DNA from: Thermofilales archaeon
GTDB taxonomy: Archaea > Thermoproteota > Thermoprotei > Thermofilales > Thermofilaceae
Direction: 5' to 3'
DNA length: 42,815 nt
Assembly (NCBI GenBank): GCA_028275925.1
Contig: JAPWTS010000006.1
Coordinates: forward strand, 1-42,815
This document shows, in pieces, positions 16,746 through 25,210 of this stretch. Made by a program: the position numbers and the translations under genes. The notes beneath the pieces were generated by a model. The model did no database searches and was not told the origin of the DNA. It worked only from the letters and a program-made list of their open reading frames with translations. Every line of letters begins with the position of its first letter. Positions within the stretch are counted from its first letter, which is position 1.

Positions 16746-18303
16746 CATCGTGATAACTTCCGACCGGACGATGATCACGAACCACCACGGCAAGGAGTTC
16801 CTCGGCTTCGTCGCGACCGGCCCGCCCGTCGGCGTGCCCGAGCGGTTGTGGATGTGGATCTGCGCGCCCAAGCCGAAGGTTGACAGGTGGGGTAGGCCCC
16901 TCGAGGCGCCGTACGGCTTGAGGAAGATCGAAGCCGCGCTCGTCAACGCCGGCTTCAACGCGGCGATCATCGACCCCGACCACCTCGGGCCGCACTTGAA
17001 GCACGCTAAGGTGCTAATGATCGGCCACCACGACTACTTCGCGATGGCGTCGCCCAGCATCGAGTGGTGGCTGATGACCGGGAGCGAGCCCGTCAACAGG
17101 AGGAGCTTCCTGCGCCTCATGAGGAGGCCGGAGATCCGCGAGGCGAAGAAGCGCGGCTTGAAGATCATCGCCGGGGGCCCCGCCGCCTGGCAGTGGCTCT
17201 GGAACCTGGACTACTGGCGCGAGTTCGGCATCGACACCGTCGTGGACGGGGAAGCTGAGAAGGTCGTGGTTGAGCTGGCAGCCAAAGCGCTCAACGGGGA
17301 GGAGCTGCCGCTCTACGTCTACGTGGGCCCCGAGGACGTACCATCCATCGAGGAGATCCCCGAGATCAAAGGCGCCAGCGTGAACGGGCTGGTCGAGATC
17401 ATGCGCGGCTGCCCTAGGGGGTGCAAGTTCTGCCCCGTGACCCTGCGCCCCCTCCGCTACTACCCGCTGGACAAGATCGAACGCGAGCTGCGCGTGAACG
17501 CGAACGCCGGCCTCGACAGGTGCATCCTCCACTCGGAGGACGTGCTGATATACGGGGCGAGGGGGTTGGAGCCAAACCCCAACGCCCTTCTGAAGCTCCA
17601 CGCCTTGGCTAAGAAGTACTGCAAAACGCTCGCGTGGAGCCACGCCACGCTCGCTGAGGTGAAGTACGCGCAGGAGAAGTACAAGCTGATCACGAAGCTC
17701 ACCGAGCTGATCTACGACGAGCACCAGCAGTACCTGGGCGTGCAGATCGGCCTGGAAACCGGCTCCGTGAACCTGGCGAAGAAGATAATGCCGGCGAAAG
17801 CCGCTCCTTACCCGATCGAGATGTGGCCGCAGGTGGTCGAGGACGCGATGGCGATAATGCACGAGCACCGCATCGTACCGGCCTTAACGCTGATTCTAGG
17901 CCTACCGGAGGAGACGGAGGACGACTTAGCGCAAACGGCGGAGCTCCTGGATAGGCTGAAGGACTACAGGAGCCTCATCGTACCGATGTTCTTCGTGCCG
18001 CTGGGGGTCCTCAGGGACCGGGGGTGGTTCCTCAGGGAGCACCTGAAGGAGGGGCACGTGGAGATCATGCGCAGGTGCTTGTGGCACTCGCTCAGGTGGG
18101 CTGAGGACATCGTTTCCACCTTCTACCTCAAGGGCGCCCGCTACGCCCCCCTGCGGTGGACGCTGAAGCTCTTCCTCGCGTACGTCAAGAGGAGGGCGAG
18201 GGAGGTGGAAAAGTGGTTGGAGGAGGCGGGTTGGGAGGGTGTTAAGCGCGCGGAGGCTAAGAGCGCGGTGCTGCAACCGGTACCGCGCCCCTGCAGGACG
18301 TGA
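16735..18303 (+). CDS. Radical SAM protein with N-terminal cobalamin-binding-like domain
   Basis: A 522-residue enzyme. Residues about 55-215 form a Rossmann-like region typical of B12-binding radical SAM proteins (GLRKIEAALVNAGFNAAIIDPD, later IIAGGPAAW and DTVVDGEAE). The radical SAM core begins at EIMRGCPRGCKFCPV, with the CxxxCxxC cluster ligands Cys226, Cys230 and Cys233. GLETGS and LGLPEET are standard radical SAM barrel motifs. The B12-binding domain lacks an obvious DxHxxG, as is common in this class. Substrate unknown. ATG 16735 has GAAGGTGAG just upstream. The C-terminal 100 residues are helical and unassigned. Its stop is only 5 bases from the stop of the convergent hydrogenase cluster. 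Confidence 0.85.
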   Translation: MKLDIVITSDRTMITNHHGKEFLGFVATGPPVGVPERLWMWICAPKPKVDRWGRPLEAPYGLRKIEAALVNAGFNAAIIDPDHLGPHLKHAKVLMIGHHDYFAMASPSIEWWLMTGSEPVNRRSFLRLMRRPEIREAKKRGLKIIAGGPAAWQWLWNLDYWREFGIDTVVDGEAEKVVVELAAKALNGEELPLYVYVGPEDVPSIEEIPEIKGASVNGLVEIMRGCPRGCKFCPVTLRPLRYYPLDKIERELRVNANAGLDRCILHSEDVLIYGARGLEPNPNALLKLHALAKKYCKTLAWSHATLAEVKYAQEKYKLITKLTELIYDEHQQYLGVQIGLETGSVNLAKKIMPAKAAPYPIEMWPQVVEDAMAIMHEHRIVPALTLILGLPEETEDDLAQTAELLDRLKDYRSLIVPMFFVPLGVLRDRGWFLREHLKEGHVEIMRRCLWHSLRWAEDIVSTFYLKGARYAPLRWTLKLFLAYVKRRAREVEKWLEEAGWEGVKRAEAKSAVLQPVPRPCRT

Positions 18304-18307
18304 GCCG

Positions 18308-19744
18308 CTAGCGCTGGAGCGCCGCAATGAGCAAACCCGGGTGAGCCCCTAGAGCCACGTTAGCCAGCGAAAGCGCCAGCGCGAGTACCACGGGGGCGCT
18401 CCTCACATCTTCCTTTAAGCGGAGCTTTGGTTTGCCGAAGAACACGCGCTTAAAGCAGAGCACGCCGTACGCCAGCGAGAGAGCCGTCGAAGCCGATAGC
18501 GCGGCTGCAGCGGTTAGACCGCTCACGCTGCCGCGAGCGAGCAGCGCCACTACGCTGGCCACGACCTCGAGCTCCGCCCAGAACCCGAGCGTTAGCGGTA
18601 CGCCGGCTAAGCTCAGGAAGGAAACTAGCACCGAGACCGCGGTCGCCGGCATGTAGGGCGCTAAACCCCCCAGCTTCTCGAGGTCGCGGACCTCCGATAG
18701 CTCCTCAAGGTAGCCGAAGGCCGCGAGGAGCGCCGCTTTAGCGAGCGAGTGGGCTGCGAAGAGCAGGAGCGCGCTGGCGGCCGCTATGTCACCGCCGCAG
18801 GCGATCCCCAGCAGCAGGTAGCCGCCCTGGCTCACGCTCGAGTAGGCCAGCAGCCTCCTGGGATCCCTCTGCGCGAGCGCCGCCAAGCTGCCGTAGACCG
18901 CCGTGAAAGCCGCCAGGGCGAGGAGCGGCAACCTGAACCAAGCTACGCTGAGCACGCTGGGCGCCGTGAACGATAGGAGCGTAACCAGGGCCCACCCCCC
19001 GATGCCCTCGGCGATGGTCATTGTCACCAGGAGCGGGATGGGGGCGCTCGAGTAGGCGGCAGGCAGCCAGGCGTGAAGCGGTACGACCGCCATCTTCACG
19101 AGCGGGCCTACGCCTAGCAGCGCGAAGGGCAGCACCAGCTCAGCGGGGTGAGCGCGCTGGAGTACCGACCGCAGACCCTCGAAGCTCGTCGTACCATAGG
19201 CGTCGTAGAGCACCGCTATCCCGAGCAGGGTTAGCAGCGCGCCAACCTCCGTGAAGACCAGGTACGTCAGCGCCGCTGACCCCCTGCGCCTATCGCCCCC
19301 CCACAGTAGCAGGAGGAGCCACGATGCGATCAAGTAGGCTTCGAAGAACGCGAAGAACGTGGTAAGGGTCCCGGAAAGGGGGGTGGCTACGAGCGAGGCG
19401 GACGCCGCGAGGTAAAGCGCGTAGAAAGACGCGGGCGACCTGCGCCTCCGCGCGCGCTCCAAGAAGCGCGGCGCCGCGAGCAGCGCCGCCGCGCATACTA
19501 GGCAAGCGAGCAAGGAGAAAGCGACGTTGTAGCCCCTACCATCGAGCACTATCAAACCCAGCGTCGGTTCTACGATGTAGGCTTCCTTCAGCCCGCGCCC
19601 AGCGGAAAGGGCTAGCGCGGCGGCTGAGGCGATGAGCGAGGAGGAGGCCAGCGCCGCCCCCCGTTTCCAGCTCTTAACTGCGGCGGCTGCCGGTATGGCG
19701 GTCAAAGGGAACAGTATCGCAGCAAGGAGCAGCACGAGCCTCAC
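18308..19744 (-). CDS. Complex I/group 4 hydrogenase antiporter-like subunit, NuoM-like
   Basis: A 478-residue membrane protein with about 13-14 hydrophobic segments, of the NuoL/M/N-MrpA/D family. TM5 keeps a conserved Glu (FFEAYLIASW). The TM7 Lys is present (GPLVKMAVVPLHAWLP). The TM12 position holds Glu (LGFWAELEVV), as in NuoM rather than Lys as in NuoL or NuoN. The TM8 position that is usually Lys appears to be Glu (MTIAEGIGGWALV). It probably translocates H+ or Na+. The GTG start overlaps the nuoL stop (GTGA). It is the last gene of the cluster. Confidence 0.85.
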   Translation of the reverse strand: MRLVLLLAAILFPLTAIPAAAAVKSWKRGAALASSSLIASAAALALSAGRGLKEAYIVEPTLGLIVLDGRGYNVAFSLLACLVCAAALLAAPRFLERARRRRSPASFYALYLAASASLVATPLSGTLTTFFAFFEAYLIASWLLLLLWGGDRRRGSAALTYLVFTEVGALLTLLGIAVLYDAYGTTSFEGLRSVLQRAHPAELVLPFALLGVGPLVKMAVVPLHAWLPAAYSSAPIPLLVTMTIAEGIGGWALVTLLSFTAPSVLSVAWFRLPLLALAAFTAVYGSLAALAQRDPRRLLAYSSVSQGGYLLLGIACGGDIAAASALLLFAAHSLAKAALLAAFGYLEELSEVRDLEKLGGLAPYMPATAVSVLVSFLSLAGVPLTLGFWAELEVVASVVALLARGSVSGLTAAAALSASTALSLAYGVLCFKRVFFGKPKLRLKEDVRSAPVVLALALSLANVALGAHPGLLIAALQR

Positions 19745-21609
19745 CTCGAAGCCAGCAGGAGGAGCAGCAGGAGGAGGGCCCCGGCTACCCACGCCAGTTC
19801 CCTCAGCTCGATAATCCCGGTTTGGATCTTAGCCAGCTCCTCCGATTCGGCTGACAACGCGGCTGCGGTCTGGTGCAGCGCGTGAGCGTAAGCCTCTTCG
19901 AGCGCGTCCACCGCTCTCGCCAGCTTCGATACGCCGCTGGCGATCCTGTAGTAAGCGGCGTTCAAGTAAAGGCGGCGGCGAAGGACCTTCACGAAAGGCT
20001 CGGCCCAGCCAGCGCTGGAACCTCGGAAATGCGCTATCGCAGCGGAAAGCGCACCTGCCGCTACAGCAGCCATGGAAAGGTAGGAGACTATGCGGGCCTC
20101 GGGAAGCTCCGCTCCGAACACCGCCGCGATCGCGGCCTCGAGGGGGCGCGACAGCAGGCCGAGAGCTAAGCACGCGGCAGCGAGCGTTAGGTAGGGTATA
20201 TCCTCGAGCAAGCTGCTCCCGTGAGCATGCTCGGCTGCAGACCCTCCAGTGAACGTGAGCAAAAGCATCCTCACACCGTAGAAGGCCGTGAAGAATGCCG
20301 CCGCAACCGCGAGAGCCAGCACTGCGGGTTCCGCCTCCAGCACCGATAGCACGAGCTCCTTGCTCCAGTAGCCGCCGAAGGGCGGAACGCCCACAAGCGA
20401 GGCGGTAGCCAGCGGGAACGCTAGCGCCACCGCCTTGAGCCTCCTGCCCCAGCCCCGGATCCCGCTGTAGAACCTGGAGCCAGCCGCGTGTATCACGACT
20501 CCCGCCGCGAGGAAGAGCGCCGCTTTGAAGACCGCGTGGTTCACCAGGTGGTAGACGGCGGCCGCGATCGCGGCGCTCCCAGCCCAGCGCGCGGCCCCCA
20601 GCGCCGCCATCATGTACCCGATCTGGCTGGCCGTAGAGTAGGCCAGCGTCTTCTTCAGCTCCCCGCTCACGGCGGCTTGCAAGCTCGCTGCAAGCGCCGT
20701 CGCTACCCCGCACGCCGACACTACAGCGAAGAACGGAGTGGGGTCTACGAACTGGCTCCAGGACAGCGCCAGCTGAGCGAGCCTAGCCGTTAGGTAAACC
20801 CCCGCTTTAACCATCGTCGCCGCGTGTATGAGCGCGCTGACGCTGCTCGGCCCGGCCATAGCGTCCGGGAGCCACTCCATGAAGGGGAGCTGGGCGCTCT
20901 TCCCCAGCGCGCCGGCGTACATCAGGAGGAGAGAAGCCAGCAGGAGCTCGCCCGGAGCGTCGGGTTTCCGCTCCGCGAGCTCCGCTAGAGACAAGGTCCC
21001 CGCGGCCAGCGCTAGCGCCAGCGCGCCAGCGATCATGAGGGTGTCGGCCAGCCTAGTGACGAGGAGCGCCTTGACGCCGCAGTGGGAGGGCGGGTACTCC
21101 TCCGGGGGTTCTCCGACCCAGCGGGTAGCCCGATCCTCCTCCCTATCCTGGTACCAGTAGCTTATCAGAGCGAAGCTGCACACGCCGACAACCTCCCAAC
21201 CGATGAGCATTAGCACGAGGTTCTCGGAGAGCACCAGCAGCTCCATCCCGCCGACGAAGAGCAGCATGAGCGCCCAGTACCTAGTGAGGCCGGGGTCGCC
21301 GCGCATGTACCCCAGCGAGTAGACGAAGACCGCGAGCGAAACCCACGCTACCACAGCCGCGAGCGTCGAGCTGAGCGGGTCGAGGAGCAGGCCGAACCCC
21401 ACACCCCCCAGACCGGGCAGGCTGACCCACTCCCAGCGCAACGCTCCCCGCGCATTGGCGAAGAACGGGGTGAGCGTGGATAGGGCGGCGGCGGCGCACG
21501 CGGTTACGGCAAGGCCGTCCCTCGCGCGGCGGCTCAGCTTGGCTACTGCTGGCTCGAGCAGCGCCGCGATCGTCGGCGCGGCCCAGGCGCAGTTAAGCAA
21601 TTCCAGCAT
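19741..21609 (-). CDS. nuoL: Complex I/group 4 hydrogenase antiporter-like subunit, NuoL-like
   Basis: A 622-residue membrane protein with about 16 hydrophobic stretches and the long C-terminal extension of NuoL, which contains a soluble amphipathic helix before the final transmembrane helix. Key residues are present: Glu in IGWEVVGVCSFALI, Lys in GALGKSAQLPFMEWLPDAM, Lys in ATMVKAGVYL and Lys in GGYWSKELVL. This is a standard proton-translocating subunit. ATG 21609 has AGAGGTGG upstream; GTG 21618 is possible. A TATA-like box lies upstream, so this gene and the next may also have their own transcript. Confidence 0.9.
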   Translation of the reverse strand: MLELLNCAWAAPTIAALLEPAVAKLSRRARDGLAVTACAAAALSTLTPFFANARGALRWEWVSLPGLGGVGFGLLLDPLSSTLAAVVAWVSLAVFVYSLGYMRGDPGLTRYWALMLLFVGGMELLVLSENLVLMLIGWEVVGVCSFALISYWYQDREEDRATRWVGEPPEEYPPSHCGVKALLVTRLADTLMIAGALALALAAGTLSLAELAERKPDAPGELLLASLLLMYAGALGKSAQLPFMEWLPDAMAGPSSVSALIHAATMVKAGVYLTARLAQLALSWSQFVDPTPFFAVVSACGVATALAASLQAAVSGELKKTLAYSTASQIGYMMAALGAARWAGSAAIAAAVYHLVNHAVFKAALFLAAGVVIHAAGSRFYSGIRGWGRRLKAVALAFPLATASLVGVPPFGGYWSKELVLSVLEAEPAVLALAVAAAFFTAFYGVRMLLLTFTGGSAAEHAHGSSLLEDIPYLTLAAACLALGLLSRPLEAAIAAVFGAELPEARIVSYLSMAAVAAGALSAAIAHFRGSSAGWAEPFVKVLRRRLYLNAAYYRIASGVSKLARAVDALEEAYAHALHQTAAALSAESEELAKIQTGIIELRELAWVAGALLLLLLLLASR

Positions 21610-21651
21610 TCCCGCCACCTCTAAGGGCTCGGCTACGCGCGCCGCTACGCC

Positions 21652-21663
21652 GGTTTTTAAGCG
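21652..21663 (-). promoter_or_regulatory. Possible internal promoter upstream of nuoL
   Basis: On the minus strand CGCTTAAAAACC predicts a transcript start near 21631, 22 bases before ATG 21609. A 10-base palindrome AGGTGCACCT (21666-21675) lies just upstream. The 79-base gap is the largest in the cluster. Confidence 0.45.
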
Positions 21664-21688
21664 TTAGGTGCACCTCCCGGAATCCTGG

Positions 21689-23164
21689 CTAGGGAGACCC
21701 CAGAAGCGCTTTAACACCGGCTCGCACCCCCTCCACCAGGAGGCTCGGGTAAACGGACGAAGCTGCAACGAAAGCGGCGAGCGCGGCCTCGGGCGCCAGC
21801 ATGGAGAGAGGGGCCTCCCGGAGCGCGCGGCCTCTCTCCCTGAAGGCTCGAAACGCGAAGTACGCGTAGTAGCCGGCCGCTAAAGCGAAGTTCGCCTCGA
21901 GAGCCGCCAGCGCGGCGAGAGCCGCTGGGTCTTGGAGGTTGTAGGCTAGGCCCGCCGTGATGAGCGCTTTCCCGTAGTACCCCGCCGCTGGGGGTATCCC
22001 GGCTAGGTTGAGAAGCGCTACCAGCGAGAGCGCACCGGTAGCTGGCATCCTCCTCCCGTAACCTTCCAGGCTCGTGAAGAGCCTGCTCCCCGTTTCCCGC
22101 ACGGCGTTGCCGACGCAGAGGAAGAGCAAGCTTTTGCTCACCGCGTGGTTGACTAACTGGACGAAAACTCCGGTGAGCGCGTCGACGGCGACCCCAGCGG
22201 CGCCGGCTGCTTCAGCTCTGTAGCAAGCACCGAGACCGACCAGCATGTACCCCACGTTCGCTATGGTGGAGTACGCCAGGAACCTCTTTGCGTCGAGCTG
22301 AACGAGCGCCGCCGCGTTACCGACGATGCTCGATAAGGAGCCGAGCGCCAACAGGGCGTAGCTGACACCGGTTTCTCGCGGCAGAACCGTTAGGAGGAGG
22401 CGCGCTAGCATGTAGAGGGGTACGTTGACAACTACGCCCGAGAGCACCGCGCTGATCGGGCTCGGAGCGGCCGGGTGGGCGTCGGGCAGCCACGTGTGGA
22501 AGGGCACCACCGCAGCCGTTGTGCCGAGCCCAACGATCAGCAGCGCCGTAACTGCCGCAAACGCGCGGGACCCGCCGACCTGGCTCAAGGCCGTGCGCAG
22601 CGCGTCGAGGTTCGTGGTACCCGCCACCCCGTAAAGCAGCGAAGCGGCGTAAAGCGTCGTGAGCGCGCCGACCGTGCACGCGAGCAGGTACTTGAACGCC
22701 GCCTCCGCAGGCTCCCAGTACCACCACCTGTAGCCGACGAGCGCGTAGCCCGACACCGATGCCAGCTCCCAAAAGCAGAAGAAGGTGAACAGGTCGTTCG
22801 AGAAGAGCGCTCCCACCAGCCCGCTCGCCATCAGAACTGTCAGCGTGTAGTAGCCGCTGTCGCCCTCCTCGCGCATGTAGGAGAAGGAGTGCGCGATAGC
22901 CGCTAGGAACACCGCGAGGAAGAGCGCGCCTAGAAACTTCGAGAGGGGATCGACCCTGAGCTCCGCCGCCGGTAGGGGCGCTCCCGGCGCCAGGTTGTAG
23001 GTGCCCGGCTCCAGCTTGAAAGAAAGCGCGAACGCTAACGCGGTTCCAGCGAAGGCGAGGTGACCGGATAAATTCCTGCGCTTGAACCTCTCCTCGAGGA
23101 AGCCGGCAACAATGGTTACAACTCCCGTGGAAGCAAGTATCAGCAAGAGGCTCTGGGGGTTCAA
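21689..23164 (-). CDS. nuoN: Complex I/group 4 hydrogenase antiporter-like subunit, NuoN-like
   Basis: A 491-residue membrane protein of the NuoN/MnhD type. The TM5 Glu is present (FCFWELASVSGYALVGY), and the TM12 Lys is present (AAGYYGKALITAG). However, the TM7 Lys position is Thr (GLGTTAAVVPFHTWLPDAH) and the TM8 Lys position is Asn (SGVVVNVPLYML), judged by comparing motifs with the two sister subunits. The start is TTG 23164, one base after the nuoK stop, with AGGTGG at good spacing. Confidence 0.85.
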   Translation of the reverse strand: MNPQSLLLILASTGVVTIVAGFLEERFKRRNLSGHLAFAGTALAFALSFKLEPGTYNLAPGAPLPAAELRVDPLSKFLGALFLAVFLAAIAHSFSYMREEGDSGYYTLTVLMASGLVGALFSNDLFTFFCFWELASVSGYALVGYRWWYWEPAEAAFKYLLACTVGALTTLYAASLLYGVAGTTNLDALRTALSQVGGSRAFAAVTALLIVGLGTTAAVVPFHTWLPDAHPAAPSPISAVLSGVVVNVPLYMLARLLLTVLPRETGVSYALLALGSLSSIVGNAAALVQLDAKRFLAYSTIANVGYMLVGLGACYRAEAAGAAGVAVDALTGVFVQLVNHAVSKSLLFLCVGNAVRETGSRLFTSLEGYGRRMPATGALSLVALLNLAGIPPAAGYYGKALITAGLAYNLQDPAALAALAALEANFALAAGYYAYFAFRAFRERGRALREAPLSMLAPEAALAAFVAASSVYPSLLVEGVRAGVKALLGSP

Positions 23165-23165
23165 G

Positions 23166-23474
23166 CTACCACCTCAGCCTGGCGATCTTGGACGCGTCGA
23201 GCGTGCCGTAGTGCCGGTAAAGGAGCGCGACGAAACCGAGAGCGAGCGCCAGGACCGCCGCGCTCACGGCCATGTTCAGCGCGACGTACATCTGGGCGAG
23301 CGAGTCAACGCCATTCTCCCTGAGCCCCATCCCCATGAAACTCAAGTTCACGGAAGTGGTTATTATCTCGAGACCCATCACCAACTTGATGAGGTTTCGC
23401 TTCGACGCGATGCAGTACATGCCTACCGCGAACAGCGCGACAGCCGCTACCGTGTATGCATTGAGGGACGCCAG
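23166..23474 (-). CDS. nuoK: Complex I/group 4 hydrogenase subunit NuoK-like, apparently CTG start
   Basis: Small three-helix membrane subunit. The core reads FAVGMYCIASKRNLIKLVMG with Glu in GLEIITTSVNL, matching the conserved NuoK region. From the first ATG (23420) only 84 residues remain and the first transmembrane helix is lost. The frame is open upstream only to a TGA at 23481-23483 and has no ATG, GTG or TTG before 23420. CTG 23474 gives 102 residues, the normal NuoK length, and a GGAGGGTGAGG ribosome-binding site lies just upstream. It overlaps the end of nuoJ(C) by 28 bases. Confidence 0.8.
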   Translation of the reverse strand: MASLNAYTVAAVALFAVGMYCIASKRNLIKLVMGLEIITTSVNLSFMGMGLRENGVDSLAQMYVALNMAVSAAVLALALGFVALLYRHYGTLDASKIARLRW

Positions 23475-23704
23475 GCCGCCTCACCCTCCCTGAACATGTG
23501 GGCTACCGCGACCAACACGGCAACGAGGAGCAGCAGCTGGGCCAGCAGCTCCGCCCACCTAACCACCCACATGTAGCTTAGCGGCAAAGTGCGCGCTTCA
23601 ACCCACAGGGTCGGCACGCCGATCTCCACCCCGTACAGTAGAACCGCCACCGCCGCCGCTGCCGCAGCCGCGACCGCGGAGAGACGCCTACTCACCGCGC
23701 TCAC
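23447..23704 (-). CDS. NuoJ-like subunit, C-terminal half (separate gene)
   Basis: An 85-residue protein with two hydrophobic segments (about residues 9-25 and 45-70), ending in a short charged tail. It corresponds to the C-terminal part of NuoJ/FpoJ. It begins within the end of the N-terminal half gene, in a different frame (17-base overlap; GTG 23704 or GTG 23695). A split J subunit is known from the Fpo operons of Methanosarcina. Assignment rests mainly on gene order. Confidence 0.7.
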   Translation of the reverse strand: MSAVSRRLSAVAAAAAAAVAVLLYGVEIGVPTLWVEARTLPLSYMWVVRWAELLAQLLLLVAVLVAVAHMFREGEAAWRPSMHTR

Positions 23705-23924
23705 CGCCCGAGTGGACGGCCGCGAGCATCAGCATCGTGACCGCTCCCCCGTAGACGCTGAGCTGGAAGACCGCTAGCAGCCAAGCTCCCGCGAGGTAGT
23801 GGGCCAGCGCGACGAGCACGCTCATGGCAGCGAGCGCGAGCACAGCTCTATTCAGATCCTTCAGCTCCACAGCCGCTAGCGCGGCGGCGACAGCTGCCGA
23901 AAGCACGATATAGCTGAGCAGCAA
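23688..23924 (-). CDS. NuoJ-like subunit, N-terminal half (separate gene)
   Basis: A 78-residue protein with three hydrophobic helices. The third (AVFQLSVYGGAVTMLMLAAV) matches the conserved TM3 of NuoJ, which contains the pi-bulge Tyr-Gly-Gly and is followed in the family by the rest of J. Here it stops soon after. TTG 23924 starts one base after the nuoI stop. Confidence 0.78.
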   Translation of the reverse strand: MLLSYIVLSAAVAAALAAVELKDLNRAVLALAAMSVLVALAHYLAGAWLLAVFQLSVYGGAVTMLMLAAVHSGGERGE

Positions 23925-23925
23925 G

Positions 23926-24255
23926 CTAGCTCACCTCCAACTTGCGCTTGTCCTCGACGGCGGGAGCCCGCCGCGAGCTGGCTTTTATCGCTTTCCTCGG
24001 GCACACCTCAACGCAAAGATAACAGTAGATGCACCTATCCAGGTGGAACACCGGGCGCGCGCCCTTCTCGTCTCTCGAAGCCTCTATGGCTGAGGCTGGG
24101 CACACCCTCCAGCACAAACCGCAACCGATGCAAAGGCTCCTCTCAAAGCCTAGCACCCCCCTGAAGGTGCCGGGCTCTTCCTTTCGCTCCTCGGGGTAGA
24201 GCACCGTGGCCCTCTTTCTGAACAAGTTTGTTATTACATCGAACACCAGAGCCAT
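23926..24255 (-). CDS. nuoI: Complex I/group 4 hydrogenase ferredoxin-like subunit, NuoI-like
   Basis: A 109-residue protein that carries electrons through two [4Fe-4S] clusters to the small subunit. Ligands: Cys42, 45, 48 and 52 (CIGCGLCWRVCP) and Cys75, 78, 81 and 85 (CIYCYLCVEVCP). Both motifs are the classic CxxCxxCxxxCP. It is shorter than bacterial NuoI but similar to hydrogenase polyferredoxin-like subunits such as EchF. The N-terminus is amphipathic and may contact the membrane. Confidence 0.93.
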   Translation of the reverse strand: MALVFDVITNLFRKRATVLYPEERKEEPGTFRGVLGFERSLCIGCGLCWRVCPASAIEASRDEKGARPVFHLDRCIYCYLCVEVCPRKAIKASSRRAPAVEDKRKLEVS

Positions 24256-24256
24256 G

Positions 24257-25210
24257 CTAAGCCACCAAAACGGCTAACGCGAAGTACGCGAAGGAGGTTG
24301 GGACAAGGTACCGCCAGCAGAACGTCACGAACTGGTCCAGCCTGATCCTCGCCGTTGAGGCCCGTACGAGGGAGAAAAGGAAAACGATGAGCGCAGCCTT
24401 CGCTATGAAGTACAGCGGGTAAAGGAGGGGCTCGGCGCCGGGCGGCGAGGGCCCCACCGGTCCCCCGAGGAACAGCGTGACGGCGAGGCCGGAGAGCAGG
24501 AGCAGCTCGATGTCCCTCGCCAGGCGGAAGAGGGCGAGCCTCCAGCTCGAGTACTCGACCAGCCACCCCGAGACGATCTCCTGCTCAGCCTCCGGGATGT
24601 CGAAAGGCAACCGCTCGAGCTCGGCTTGAGCCGCAATAAGGAAGATCGCGAAACCCACCGCGTGCAGCCCGAAAACTCTCACGGAGCCTCGAGCCGCTAG
24701 CTCGCTCAACCTGAAGCTGCCGGCCGAGGCGAGAACCCCGAGGCACGAAAGCATGAGCGGGATCTCGAAGCCCAAGAGCATGTGCGCCGCTCTCACAGCT
24801 CCGACCTGCGAGTACCTGCTCGGGGACGCCGCTCCAGCTGTGTACACGAGCAGCAAGTAGATGGTGATTAAAGCCAGCACCGCGACGGCGTCGCCTTCGG
24901 CCGAGACGAGCCCGCTCGTCGAGGCGAGGGGGACGAAGGCAGCCGCGACTGTTACAACCACGAAGGCCGCGATCGGGCTCAACGTGAAGAGGATCCCGTC
25001 CGCGCCGAGCGGTACCACGTCCTCTTTGGCGAGGAGCTTGATCAGGTCCGCGAGAGGTTGAAGCAGACCGTGCGGCCCCGCGTAGTACGGCCCCACCCTG
25101 TTCTGCAGCCTTGCCACAATCTTCCTGTCCAGCCACTCGAGGAGGAGAGCTAGCGCTACCATGTAGGCGATGCCCGGGTACACGAAAGCCCGCAGCGCCT
25201 CCGCGATCAT
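24257..25210 (-). CDS. nuoH: Complex I/group 4 hydrogenase membrane subunit NuoH-like
   Basis: A 317-residue membrane protein linking the catalytic part to the antiporter-like subunits, with about eight transmembrane helices. The conserved N-terminal loop (EWLDRKIVARLQNRVGPYYAGPHGLLQPLADLIKLL; residues mostly conserved across NuoH) and AQAELERLPFDIPEAEQEIVSG-type motif are present in parts, including the acidic cluster of the E-channel. ATG 25210 overlaps the nuoD stop (ATGA); GTG 25219 in frame is the longer option. Confidence 0.93.
   Translation of the reverse strand: MIAEALRAFVYPGIAYMVALALLLEWLDRKIVARLQNRVGPYYAGPHGLLQPLADLIKLLAKEDVVPLGADGILFTLSPIAAFVVVTVAAAFVPLASTSGLVSAEGDAVAVLALITIYLLLVYTAGAASPSRYSQVGAVRAAHMLLGFEIPLMLSCLGVLASAGSFRLSELAARGSVRVFGLHAVGFAIFLIAAQAELERLPFDIPEAEQEIVSGWLVEYSSWRLALFRLARDIELLLLSGLAVTLFLGGPVGPSPPGAEPLLYPLYFIAKAALIVFLFSLVRASTARIRLDQFVTFCWRYLVPTSFAYFALAVLVA

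Noticed and set aside
23169-23192. D-arm-like ACCTCAGCCTGG
   Set aside because: It lies in the nuoK 3' coding end and no cloverleaf can be formed.
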